This document shows positions 1 through 6,569 of a DNA stretch of 12,889 bases, in pieces. Under the pieces are notes generated by a model. It ran no database searches. It was not told where the DNA came from and saw only the letters and a program-made list of their open reading frames with translations. Made by a program: the position numbers and the translations under genes. Numbering within the stretch: the stretch's first letter is position 1; every line of letters begins with the position of its first letter. The DNA is from GCA-020356105 sp964347475 (GTDB lineage: Bacteria > Pseudomonadota > Alphaproteobacteria > UBA8366 > JADFVY01): assembly GCA_964347475.1 (NCBI GenBank), contig CAYFYY010000110.1, forward strand, positions 1-12,889, in the 5' to 3' direction.

Positions 1-939
1 TGCAACTCGGCCGCTGGTCGCCTCGTCCCGCGCGAAGGCCAAGGCGGAGGCAACCATCTTTTCCATGTCGTCGAGATCGGCGAGCATCTTGGCGCGCTGC
101 TCCTCGTCCTCCACGAATTCGGTCCGCAATCGCAGACGCGTGATGGGTGTGCCGAGATCGTGCGAGATCGCCGCCACCATCTGTGTCCGGTCTTCGACGA
201 ACCGGCGAATGCGCGCCTGCATCTCGTTGAAGGCGCTTGCCGCCCGTCGCACCTCCGCCGGCCCAGTTTCGATGAGCGGGGGCGCGTTCACGTCAACGCC
301 GAGCCGCTGGGCCGCGCGGGCAAATACCGACATCGGCCGCGTCAGATGGAGCACCACGACGGCTGATAGGATGCCGACCGCCAGCAGCATGACTGCCATC
401 GAGACGGCAAACCGCGCGGTCCAGAATGGGTGCGGCGCCTCGACCGGCGCGGCGAAGTTCAGCCAGCTCGCATCGGGCAGTTGCAGGGACACCAGAAACG
501 CATCTCCGATGCCCTTGCCATTGTGGATGTCTTCGGCATGTTCCCGCCAGGACTCCATCGTCATCGCGTCGGCGAAGCGAAGCCGCACACCGTGCGCATG
601 CCCCTCGCCGAGATGCGCGGCGAGGATGCCGCGGCGGAAGTCCTCCTTCCAACCGTCCGCGGGGCCGTCGTCCGTCGCGCTTTGCCGGCTCCAGGACACA
701 TGGAGTTCCGAATCGTCCGACAAATTCACGATGCGTTGCCGTTCGGCGTCCGAAGCGGTTTCAGTAAGGCGCTGGATCGTGAGGATACGGTCCCCGACAT
801 GCCGTCCGCGAACGAACATGAAGGCGGTCGTCTGATCCGTGAAATACAGCCCGACACTCAGCAGGTGCGATGCCGTCAACCCGATGATCAGGACGAGAAG
901 CGTCCGGGCGACGATGGTATCAGGTATCAGCCGCCTCAT
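1..939 (-). CDS. Sensor histidine kinase, EnvZ-like (partial, C-terminus beyond window)
   Basis: Inner-membrane sensor kinase that should phosphorylate the response regulator encoded just upstream. The frame is open from ATG at 939 to base 1 (313 codons). It shows a first membrane segment at about residues 10-32, a periplasmic sensor region at about 33-175, a second membrane segment at about 176-198, a HAMP linker at about 198-250, and the dimerisation/phosphoacceptor helix with AISHDLGTPITRLR, where His260 is the predicted phosphorylation site. The catalytic ATPase domain lies outside the window. The start overlaps the regulator's stop by 20 bp, so the two are co-transcribed and probably translationally coupled. 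EnvZ has Arg where this protein has Gly263 (HDLRTP against HDLGTP); the Thr needed for phosphatase activity in EnvZ is kept (Thr264). The periplasmic part has no ligand motif I recognise, so the signal is unknown. Family assignment is firm; the substrate is inferred from neighbours. Confidence 0.93.
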   Translation of the reverse strand, partial: MRRLIPDTIVARTLLVLIIGLTASHLLSVGLYFTDQTTAFMFVRGRHVGDRILTIQRLTETASDAERQRIVNLSDDSELHVSWSRQSATDDGPADGWKEDFRRGILAAHLGEGHAHGVRLRFADAMTMESWREHAEDIHNGKGIGDAFLVSLQLPDASWLNFAAPVEAPHPFWTARFAVSMAVMLLAVGILSAVVVLHLTRPMSVFARAAQRLGVDVNAPPLIETGPAEVRRAASAFNEMQARIRRFVEDRTQMVAAISHDLGTPITRLRLRTEFVEDEEQRAKMLADLDDMEKMVASALAFARDEATSGRVA

Positions 940-1681
940 CCTCTGGACATTCCTCTACCACCGCCGTGAAGATATACCCGCCGCCACGGACGGTCTTGAT
1001 CAACTGCGCTTCCCTGGGGTTCGTCTCGATCTTGCGGCGCAGGCGGCTAATCCGCATATCCACGCTCCGGTCGAATGGCGCGTCGGCGTCGCCATGGGTA
1101 ATGTCGAGAAGTTGGTCCCGGCTGAGCACTCTTTGCGGGTGTTCAACGAGAGCGACCAGAAGATCGTATTCGCCTGCCGTCAGGTCGGTGACAAGTCCCC
1201 GGGGCGACTCGAGGCGGCGATGATGCGTGTCGAGTTTCCAACCGGCGAAGCGGAGAATCGCCGGCCTGTTGGCCGTGGACACGGCCGGTGCCCGCCGGGC
1301 GCGCCTGAGCACGGCCTTTATGCGTGCCAGCAACTCGCGCGGGTTGAACGGTTTGGGGAGGTAGTCGTCGGCCCCCATCTCGAGGCCGACGATCCGGTCA
1401 GCCTCCTCCCCCATCATGGTGAGCATGACGATGGGAATGCGCGAGTTGGCCCGCAGTTCCCGGCACAACGACAGGCCGTCCTCCCCGGGCAGCATCAGGT
1501 CCAGAATGACCAAGTCTACATGATCGTCGGCGGCCACCACCTGGTTCATCGCCTTTCCGTCCGCGACTGCGGTAACGCAATAGCCGTGCTTGGTCAGAAA
1601 ACGTCCCAAAAGATCGCGTATTTCGCGATCGTCATCGACCACCAGAATGTGGCCCAGGTTCTCAGTGGATGCTGTGATCAC
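920..1681 (-). CDS. OmpR-family response regulator
   Basis: DNA-binding partner of the adjacent sensor kinase. Numbered from the chosen GTG start, the receiver domain (about residues 10-125) has the acidic pocket VVDDD (16-18), phosphoacceptor Asp61 in LVILDLMLPGEDG, Thr88 and Lys110 in LPKPF. The winged-helix domain follows, ending with the OmpR-type signature VDMRISRLRRKIE and IKTVRGGGYIF. The length of 253 aa is usual for the family. I chose GTG at 1681 because it lies close before the receiver domain, with a GGAAGGCGG stretch upstream. An in-frame TTG at 1732 would add 17 unlikely residues and would put the start inside a probable regulator binding repeat. The gene is divergent from ccmG, and the shared intergenic region has three tandem sites of the kind this family binds, so autoregulation and control of the plus-strand genes are likely (inference). 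Confidence 0.93.
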   Translation of the reverse strand: MITASTENLGHILVVDDDREIRDLLGRFLTKHGYCVTAVADGKAMNQVVAADDHVDLVILDLMLPGEDGLSLCRELRANSRIPIVMLTMMGEEADRIVGLEMGADDYLPKPFNPRELLARIKAVLRRARRAPAVSTANRPAILRFAGWKLDTHHRRLESPRGLVTDLTAGEYDLLVALVEHPQRVLSRDQLLDITHGDADAPFDRSVDMRISRLRRKIETNPREAQLIKTVRGGGYIFTAVVEECPEDEAADT

Positions 1682-1725
1682 GGGCCAATTATCCGCCTTC
1701 CGGGCCGCGAGGTGACGACAATTTT

Positions 1726-1801
1726 GTAACAAAGCATAACGTCGTCCGCGTTCGTCACAAACCGTAACGAAAAACCGTCCGTCTGGTGATCAGCCGGTTA
1801 C
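1726..1801. promoter_or_regulatory. Three tandem GTAAC-type half-site pairs, putative response regulator binding sites
   Basis: Three pairs of 5-bp half-sites are visible. On the plus strand, GTAAC-N5-ATAAC spans 1726-1740 and GTCAC-N5-GTAAC spans 1754-1768. On the minus strand, GTAAC-N6-ATCAC spans 1801-1786. A direct repeat with a 10-11 bp period is the usual arrangement for OmpR-family dimers binding head-to-tail. The same half-sites and spacings recur at 6121-6196. Binding by the adjacent regulator is inferred, not shown. Confidence 0.55.
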
Positions 1802-1812
1802 AGAAACCGGCT
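1792..1812. repeat. Perfect 8-bp inverted repeat, hairpin-capable
   Basis: AGCCGGTT and AACCGGCT are separated by the 5-bp loop ACAGA. The stem contains the last GTTAC half-site of the regulatory cluster and lies about 90 bp before ccmG. There is no T-run after it, so it does not look like an intrinsic terminator. It could be an operator dyad or part of an mRNA leader. Confidence 0.45.
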
Positions 1813-1901
1813 AGTCACACGATCCTGTGCCTTACGGAGAACGGCATGCGTCCTGTCGCCAGATTGTGTAGGGATCCGAACCGACGCGAGGAGTATGAGC
1901 G

Positions 1902-2501
1902 ATGAGCGCGGAACAAGGCCTGAGTGTCCCCGCCGAAGCGAAATCAAGCTCTATGCGGCCTGCCTCCCGCCTGCCGTATCTCGTACCGCTGATAATCGCG
2001 GCGGTGGTCGGCGTTGCCTTGGCGATCGGCCTCACGCTCAATCCACGAGAGATTCCGTCGGCCCTGATCGGCAGTCCGGTTCCCGAGTTCGACCTGCCGC
2101 CGGTTCAGGGCCGCACGCTGGGCCTGTCGTCCGCAGACCTCAAGGGCGAGGTCACGGTCGTCAATGTCTGGGCATCCTGGTGCACCGAATGCCGCAAGGA
2201 ACATGCTTTGCTCATGGCGGTCGAAGCGCGGGCGGGGGTGCCGCTGCACGGTCTCAACTACAAGGATAAGCCGGCCGACGCCGTCAACTGGCTGGATTCG
2301 CTCGGCGACCCCTACAGGCGGATTGGTGCCGATCTCGACGGCCGCGTAAGCATCGACTGGGGCGTCTACGGAGTCCCCGAAACCTTCGTCGTCGATCGTG
2401 AAGGGCGCATTGCCTACAAGCATATCGGCGCCCTCACCGAGGACGAGTTTACCGGAAATATCCTGCCGCTGATCAGAGACCTGACCGCGGGCGATTCCTG
2501 A
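1902..2501 (+). CDS. ccmG: CcmG/DsbE-type periplasmic thiol:disulfide oxidoreductase
   Basis: Membrane-anchored thioredoxin-fold protein that keeps apocytochrome c haem-binding cysteines reduced for haem attachment, working with CcmH and CcmF. The 199-aa product has an N-terminal cytoplasmic stretch of about 24 residues, one membrane anchor (about 25-46) and a periplasmic TlpA/DsbE-like domain. The active site is WASWCTECRKEH with Cys94 and Cys97. The cis-proline loop YGVPETFVVD has Pro159, and the PE pair after it is typical of CcmG. The active site reads CTEC rather than the CPTC or CEPC I know from other CcmG proteins. The N-terminal extension before the anchor is somewhat long. It is first in the ccmG-ccmF-ccmH-ccmI operon, 66 bp before ccmF. 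In the usual order ccmG lies after ccmF, so this arrangement is a rearranged version. A TlpA/ResA-like thioredoxin is the alternative, but the context favours CcmG. Confidence 0.9.
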   Translation: MSAEQGLSVPAEAKSSSMRPASRLPYLVPLIIAAVVGVALAIGLTLNPREIPSALIGSPVPEFDLPPVQGRTLGLSSADLKGEVTVVNVWASWCTECRKEHALLMAVEARAGVPLHGLNYKDKPADAVNWLDSLGDPYRRIGADLDGRVSIDWGVYGVPETFVVDREGRIAYKHIGALTEDEFTGNILPLIRDLTAGDS

Positions 2502-2567
2502 GAACCCGGCCCCGAAAGAACAAAGGTTCGCAACCTCTAAACCATCACAGCAATTCGGAGGGCAGCC

Positions 2568-4568
2568 ATGGTCGTCGAATTCGGACATTTCGCGTTGGTC
2601 CTGGCCCTGCTGGTCGCGCTGGTGCAAAGCGTCACGCCCCTGCTCGGCACGGCGCGCGGCGATGTCCGGCTTGTTTCGGTTGCCGGGCCGGCGGCGTTGG
2701 CACAGCTCGTGCTCGTAGCGATCGCCTTCGCTGCCCTGACCTATGCGTATGTCGGTTCGGATTTTTCGGTTCTCAACGTGATCCGCAATTCGCATTCGGC
2801 CAAGCCCCTCTTCTTCAAGATTTCCGGAGTATGGGGCAACCATGAGGGCTCCCTGCTTCTTTGGGTTCTCATGCTCGCCCTGTTCGGATTTCTAGTGGCG
2901 CATTTCGGGCGGAACCTGCCGACCGCCCTCCATGCCAAGGTCGTAAGCGTACAAGGGATGATCGGGTTCGGTTTCCTCGCATTCATTCTTTTCACCTCGA
3001 ACCCGTTCCTGCGCGTCATGCAGGCGCCGCTGGAGGGGGAGGACCTGAACCCCCTTCTTCAGGATTACGGGCTGGCCCTGCATCCGCCGTTCCTGTATGC
3101 GGGCTATGTCGGATTTGCAGTCGTCTTCGCATTCGCGATTGCGGCACTCCTTGAAGGCCGGGTCGATGCCGCCTGGGCGCGGTTCGTGCGCCCGTGGACA
3201 TTACTGGCGTGGAGTTTCCTCACGTTGGGCAACGGCCTGGGAAGCTGGTGGGCCTATAACGAGCTGGGCTGGGGAGGCTGGTGGTTCTGGGATCCGGTCG
3301 AGAACTCCTCGTTCATGCCGTGGCTCGCCGGCACCGCACTTCTTCATTCCGTCATCGTCGTCGAGAAGCGCGAGACCCTCAAGAGCTGGACCGTACTCCT
3401 CGCGATCATGACCTTCGCGCTGAGTCTGTTGGGCACGTTTCTGGTCCGCTCCGGCGTCCTCACGTCGGTACACGCGTTTGCCAGCGACCCGGGGCGCGGC
3501 GTCTTTATCCTGGTGCTCATCCTGACTGCGCTCGGGGGATCCCTCGGCCTCTTCGCACTGCGCGCCCCGGCATTGCGGATGGGGAGCCTGTTCGCGCCGA
3601 TTTCCCGGGAAGGTGCGCTTCTTCTGAACAACTGCCTGATGAGCGCCGCCACGGCGACGGTCCTGACAGGCACACTCTATCCGCTATTTCTAGACGTCGT
3701 TACCGGCGAGAAGATCTCGGTAGGGCCGCCGTATTTCAACTCGACGTTCATTCCGCTCATGATCCCGATGGTCGTAGTGATGGCGCTTGGGCCGTTCCTG
3801 CGCTGGCGGAAGGATGACCTTGCCGGGATTGTCGGCAGGCTGCGGTTCATGTTCGCAGTTAGCTTTGGCGTCGCGTTGATCACCTGGTGGCTGGTGACCG
3901 TGGGCAAACTGATCGGAGCCATAGGCTTCGCGCTGGCGACCTGGCTGCTGGCGGCGACAATCATCGACTTCGCGGATCGGATCAAACTCTTCCGGGCGAG
4001 CGCCATGGAGAGCCTGCGTCGCGCCCGCCGCCTGCCCCGCGCTGCCTACGGAATGACGCTCGCCCATCTCGGCGTTGCCGTGCTGGTCGCGGGTATCGCC
4101 GGAGCCTCTGCATGGCAGGGCGAACGTCTTCTGGTGATGGGAATTGGGGATACCGTCGGCCTTGCGGGCTATGATTTCGTGCTCAGCGATGTGTCCGAGG
4201 TGGAGGGGCCGAACTACGCGGCGACTCGGGCCAGCTTCATCGTCTCGAAGAACGGGGTGGAGATCACGCGCCTCAACCCGGAGCGCCGCACGTACCTGGT
4301 CCAGAAGCGCCCCACCACCGAGGCCGCCATTCAAACGCGCGGGCTGAGCGATCTGTACGCCGTCATCGGGGAGCCGAGCGGCGATGGCCGCTGGGTCGTT
4401 CGACTCTATTACAAGCCGGTTGTTCCGTTGCTCTGGACGGGAATGCTGGTCATGGCGCTGGGGGCGCTCGTTTCGCTGGCCGATCGTCGAAGCCGCATCA
4501 ACCTGCCGGCAGCAAGGGCCAAGCGCCATGCACGACTGTCGACCGCGGCGCCGTTGGCGGGAGCTTGA
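2568..4568 (+). CDS. ccmF: CcmF, haem lyase subunit of cytochrome c maturation
   Basis: Large integral membrane subunit of the System I holocytochrome c synthase, which transfers haem from holo-CcmE to apocytochrome c. The 666-aa length is normal. Visible hallmarks are WGNHEGSLLLW (about 89-99), ALHPPFLYAGY with His172, the tryptophan-rich WWD haem-binding segment at about 226-251 (GSWWAY, ELGWGGWWFWDPVENSSF), His260 and His302 flanking it, and AHLGVAVLV with His500 in the C-terminal membrane region. These four His residues match the known external and internal haem ligand positions of the family. The ORF has many hydrophobic segments and a soluble C-terminal periplasmic domain. The start at 2568 is set by GGAGG at 2557-2561, 6 bp upstream, and by the typical N-terminus GHFALVLALLVALVQS. 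The protein looks complete and functional. Its partner CcmE is not encoded in the window. Confidence 0.97.
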   Translation: MVVEFGHFALVLALLVALVQSVTPLLGTARGDVRLVSVAGPAALAQLVLVAIAFAALTYAYVGSDFSVLNVIRNSHSAKPLFFKISGVWGNHEGSLLLWVLMLALFGFLVAHFGRNLPTALHAKVVSVQGMIGFGFLAFILFTSNPFLRVMQAPLEGEDLNPLLQDYGLALHPPFLYAGYVGFAVVFAFAIAALLEGRVDAAWARFVRPWTLLAWSFLTLGNGLGSWWAYNELGWGGWWFWDPVENSSFMPWLAGTALLHSVIVVEKRETLKSWTVLLAIMTFALSLLGTFLVRSGVLTSVHAFASDPGRGVFILVLILTALGGSLGLFALRAPALRMGSLFAPISREGALLLNNCLMSAATATVLTGTLYPLFLDVVTGEKISVGPPYFNSTFIPLMIPMVVVMALGPFLRWRKDDLAGIVGRLRFMFAVSFGVALITWWLVTVGKLIGAIGFALATWLLAATIIDFADRIKLFRASAMESLRRARRLPRAAYGMTLAHLGVAVLVAGIAGASAWQGERLLVMGIGDTVGLAGYDFVLSDVSEVEGPNYAATRASFIVSKNGVEITRLNPERRTYLVQKRPTTEAAIQTRGLSDLYAVIGEPSGDGRWVVRLYYKPVVPLLWTGMLVMALGALVSLADRRSRINLPAARAKRHARLSTAAPLAGA

Positions 4569-4573
4569 GCACC

Positions 4574-5038
4574 ATGATACGCGCAATGATTCGAGCTCTC
4601 GCCATCGGCCTCCTGCTCGCGGGAGCGAGCGCGCCGGCCTGGAGCGTGGAGCCGTCCGAGATGCTCGCCGACCCCGTCCTCGAGGGACGGGCCCGGGTGA
4701 TCAGCAAACAGCTGCGCTGCCTCGTCTGCCAGAATCAGTCGATCGACGAATCCGAGGCTGAGCTGGCGCGCGATCTTCGGGTGATCGTCCGTGAGCGGCT
4801 CGTCGCGGGGGACAGCGACGATGAGGTGATCGAATTCGTCGTCGCCCGCTACGGGGATTGGGTCCTGCTCAAGCCACCTTTCAAGGCAAAGACGCTGGTC
4901 CTGTGGTTGGCGCCGCTCGGCATCGTCGGCATCACCGGACTGATGTATGTGAGCTTTTTCCGTCGCCAGCACCCGATTGACGAAGGTGCAGTCGAGCCGC
5001 CGCCACAAGGTAGAACGTCGGCCGCGAAAGACGCGTAA
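4574..5038 (+). CDS. ccmH: CcmH (CcmL/CycL-type) cytochrome c maturation protein
   Basis: Periplasmic, membrane-tethered thiol protein that reduces or presents apocytochrome c for haem ligation together with CcmG and CcmF. The 154-aa product has a signal peptide (about 1-23), the diagnostic LRCLVCQNQSI motif with the redox pair Cys49/Cys52, the conserved ELARDLR helix, GDWVLLKPP, and a C-terminal membrane anchor (about 110-130). This is the short one-domain CcmH; the TPR part is the separate downstream gene, as in most alphaproteobacteria. I chose ATG at 4574, 10 bp after GGGAG (4559-4563) and 5 bp past the ccmF stop. An in-frame TTG at 4565 overlaps the ccmF stop but is only 1 bp from that ribosome site, and ATG at 4586 is also possible. 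Confidence 0.95.
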   Translation: MIRAMIRALAIGLLLAGASAPAWSVEPSEMLADPVLEGRARVISKQLRCLVCQNQSIDESEAELARDLRVIVRERLVAGDSDDEVIEFVVARYGDWVLLKPPFKAKTLVLWLAPLGIVGITGLMYVSFFRRQHPIDEGAVEPPPQGRTSAAKDA

Positions 5039-5056
5039 GGAAGGAGGGCAACTCGC

Positions 5057-5965
5057 ATGTTCATGGTTTTTGCCGGTATTCTCTCGCTTTCTGCCACCGT
5101 TCTCCTCTTGTATCCGTTCGTCCGGCGCGACCTGCACACGGCAAGTCATACCGAACATATCAAAGCTATTTTTCGCGAACAGCTCGACGAGCTCGATCGT
5201 GAGCATTCGCGCGGGCTCTTGACCGAAAAGCAGGTTGCGGTATCGCGGGCCGAGATTGAGCGTCGACTGGGGCAGGTGGAGGTGTCGACCGAAGACTTCG
5301 GATCGGGCATAGGAACGATCGGACGAACGTTCGTCGCTGCCGCCATCACACTCGGACTGACCGTCGGCGCTGTCTCTCTCTACTTCTTTTTGGGCATGCC
5401 TGGGCAGCCCGATCGGCCCCTCGCCCAACGGACAGACGAGCTGCGGTTTGCAGAACAAGCCCACCAACTCGATGAGTATTCGAAGACCCTGGCGGCCCGG
5501 CTCGAAAAGGATCCCGGCGACGCCGAGGGTTGGGCAGTACTTGGACGCCTGCACAGGGCGTTCGGGCGTTTCACGGAGAGTGCGGACGCTTTCGCGCGGG
5601 TGCACGAGCTGCGGCCCGACGCGGCCAGGGCGGCCGTCGATCACGCCGAGGCGCTGGTCCACGTCGCCCAGGGAACCGTGTCCAGAAAAGCCGAAAATAT
5701 GTTTGCCGCCGCCCTGGCGGCCGATCCGCAGAACGTGAAGGCGCGGTTCTATATGGGCGCCGCCCTTGCCCGACGTCCCGACGATATTGCCGAGGCGATC
5801 GAGATTTGGCGTGACCTCGAGCGGGACTCCCCGCCGGATGCGCCGTGGCTCGAAATGCTGAGGCAGAATATCCGGCTCGCGATGGCCGATCTGGAAGCCA
5901 TCACGGAGAGCCGAAGAGCGGTGGATGCGAAATCCGACGGGGCAAGTTCGGGCGGGGAAGAGTAG
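5057..5965 (+). CDS. ccmI: CcmI (CycH) apocytochrome c chaperone, TPR protein
   Basis: Membrane protein that holds the C-terminal helix of apocytochrome c and delivers it to the CcmF/CcmH haem ligation complex. The 302-aa product has a first membrane segment (about 2-20), a cytoplasmic loop with the family-like stretch HIKAIFREQLDELDRE, a second membrane segment (about 92-115), and a periplasmic region with TPR-like helices, for example GWAVLGRLHRAFGRFTESADAF and KARFYMGAALARRPDDIAEAI read as two short stretches. The C-terminal tail is charged. The start follows GGAGG at 5044-5048 with an 8-bp gap, 18 bp after the ccmH stop, so it is in the same operon. Nothing is broken. The separate ccmI gene next to a short ccmH is the alphaproteobacterial arrangement. 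Confidence 0.92.
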   Translation: MFMVFAGILSLSATVLLLYPFVRRDLHTASHTEHIKAIFREQLDELDREHSRGLLTEKQVAVSRAEIERRLGQVEVSTEDFGSGIGTIGRTFVAAAITLGLTVGAVSLYFFLGMPGQPDRPLAQRTDELRFAEQAHQLDEYSKTLAARLEKDPGDAEGWAVLGRLHRAFGRFTESADAFARVHELRPDAARAAVDHAEALVHVAQGTVSRKAENMFAAALAADPQNVKARFYMGAALARRPDDIAEAIEIWRDLERDSPPDAPWLEMLRQNIRLAMADLEAITESRRAVDAKSDGASSGGEE

Positions 5966-6120
5966 GTCGGATCGTTCCTACCGGACTTGTGGACCAGGCC
6001 AGCCCCGACGAACGAGTGGTCGTGGGCGCATTGCACTCGATGCGGGCTCGTGTGCCGTCGCCCGTGTCCGTCGCCGGATGAGAATGGCGACCTCATGCAA
6101 TAAGAGCCCTCGGAAAATCT

Positions 6121-6196
6121 GTAACGGACGGTAACAGGCGGAGGGATTGTGATTGGGCGTTACCAAATACCGCCTCGCCGGTGATCAAGGCGTTAC
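6121..6196. promoter_or_regulatory. Second cluster of GTAAC-type half-site pairs, same type as at 1726-1801
   Basis: On the plus strand GTAAC-N5-GTAAC spans 6121-6135. On the minus strand GTAAC-N5-ATCAC spans 6163-6149 and GTAAC-N6-ATCAC spans 6196-6181. The last site reads GGTGATCA-N4-GTTACAG on the plus strand, identical in layout to 1785-1803. This strongly suggests the same regulator acts at both places. The regulator's identity is inferred from its neighbouring gene. Confidence 0.55.
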
Positions 6197-6226
6197 AGCC
6201 GGTGCCTATCTTCAGGTTCGGCGTAA

Positions 6227-6239
6227 GGGTCATTGACCC
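6227..6239. repeat. Short perfect palindrome GGGTCA-T-TGACCC
   Basis: A 6+1+6 bp dyad sits directly before ATG 6241 and 21 bp before the gene at 6261. It may be an operator half or a small hairpin near the ribosome binding region. Chance occurrence is possible for so short a dyad. Confidence 0.3.
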
Positions 6240-6260
6240 AATGCAGATCGAGATGCGGTC

Positions 6261-6569
6261 ATGAAGTTCTTCCTGACAAGCGTTGTCGTCATCTTGCTCG
6301 CAATGGCAGGGATGGCCGTTGGCATGTTTTTCGGGCGGCGGTCGCTGCGCCGATGCGACGGCGGCAGGACGTGTGAATTCTGTGCCGAGGTCAGCGAGCA
6401 CGAGAGCAGCAACAGGGAAGACCGTAATGGCGTTCGTGCCGGCGGGTCCGAAACCCGGCACGGCGGACCGCCGCCACACCGGAATGCCGCATGTCGCGAA
6501 CAACTTGAACAGGCCGGATCGGAATCCGGCCGAGTCAACAGTGTACACAAGGAGTTTGAAAATGCCTGA
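6261..6569 (+). CDS. Small membrane-anchored Cys protein, NqrM (DUF539)-like N-terminus
   Basis: The 102-aa product has one N-terminal membrane helix, MKFFLTSVVVILLAMAGMAV (1-20), then GMFFGRR and a Cys cluster RCDGG...CEFC with Cys32, Cys38 and Cys41. The helix, the GRR boundary and the CGG...CxxC pattern resemble NqrM/DUF539 proteins, which bind iron and help assemble Na+-translocating NADH:quinone reductase. No nqr genes are present here, so a local metal-binding or redox role is as likely. Residues 45-102 are hydrophilic, rich in Glu, Arg and His, and match nothing I know; a normal NqrM would stop near residue 70. The ribosome site is weak. The gene ends in an 8-bp overlap (ATGCCTGA) with the next gene. 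It is first after the putative regulated promoter. The gene is probably real; the family call is moderate. Confidence 0.55.
   Translation: MKFFLTSVVVILLAMAGMAVGMFFGRRSLRRCDGGRTCEFCAEVSEHESSNREDRNGVRAGGSETRHGGPPPHRNAACREQLEQAGSESGRVNSVHKEFENA
6512..6531. repeat. Perfect 8-bp inverted repeat inside the end of the NqrM-like gene
   Basis: GGCCGGAT and ATCCGGCC are separated by CGGA. The hairpin lies 30 bp before the SHOCT gene start at 6562 and 18 bp before its ribosome site (6549-6554). It could influence translation or mRNA decay between the two genes. No T-run follows, so it is not a typical terminator. Confidence 0.4.

Larger units (their letters stand above)
1682..1901. promoter_or_regulatory. 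Divergent promoter region between the response regulator and ccmG
   Basis: This 220-bp non-coding stretch must hold the promoters for the minus-strand two-component operon and the plus-strand ccm operon. It is AT-richer than the genes around it. It holds three tandem repeat sites and one perfect hairpin, listed separately. A good ribosome binding site, GAGGAG at 1888-1893, sits 8 bp before the ccmG ATG at 1902 and decides that start over the out-of-frame ATG at 1895. I could not identify confident -35/-10 hexamers. Confidence 0.6.
5966..6260. promoter_or_regulatory. Intergenic region and putative promoter upstream of the small metal-gene cluster
   Basis: This stretch of 295 bp has no convincing gene. 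Its first 140 bp show nothing I can name apart from a weak GTAGG/CCTAC inverted repeat near 5962-5981; no intrinsic terminator with a T-run follows ccmI. The second half is AT-richer and holds three GTAAC-type half-site pairs (6121-6196), a possible -10 element TATCTT at 6207-6212, a short palindrome at 6227-6239 and a 7-codon leader-like ORF (6241-6264) whose stop overlaps the next start. Confidence 0.5.

Noticed and set aside
65..835. Plus-strand open frame of 256 codons
   Set aside because: It is antisense to the sensor kinase, whose minus frame is open from 939 to the window edge and shows membrane segments, HAMP and H-box.
839..1729. Plus-strand open frame of 296 codons
   Set aside because: It is the antisense shadow of the response regulator, whose receiver and winged-helix motifs are complete.
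1682..1732. TTG start at 1732 for the response regulator
   Set aside because: It would add 17 residues not typical of the family and would place coding sequence across a regulator-type repeat; GTG 1681 fits the domain start.
4409..5662. Minus-strand open frame of 417 codons across the ccmF end, ccmH and ccmI
   Set aside because: It runs antisense to three well recognised ccm genes and has no recognisable motif.
5966..6000. Terminator after ccmI from the GTAGG/CCTAC inverted repeat
   Set aside because: The stem is only 5 bp with a 10-bp loop and has no following T-run.
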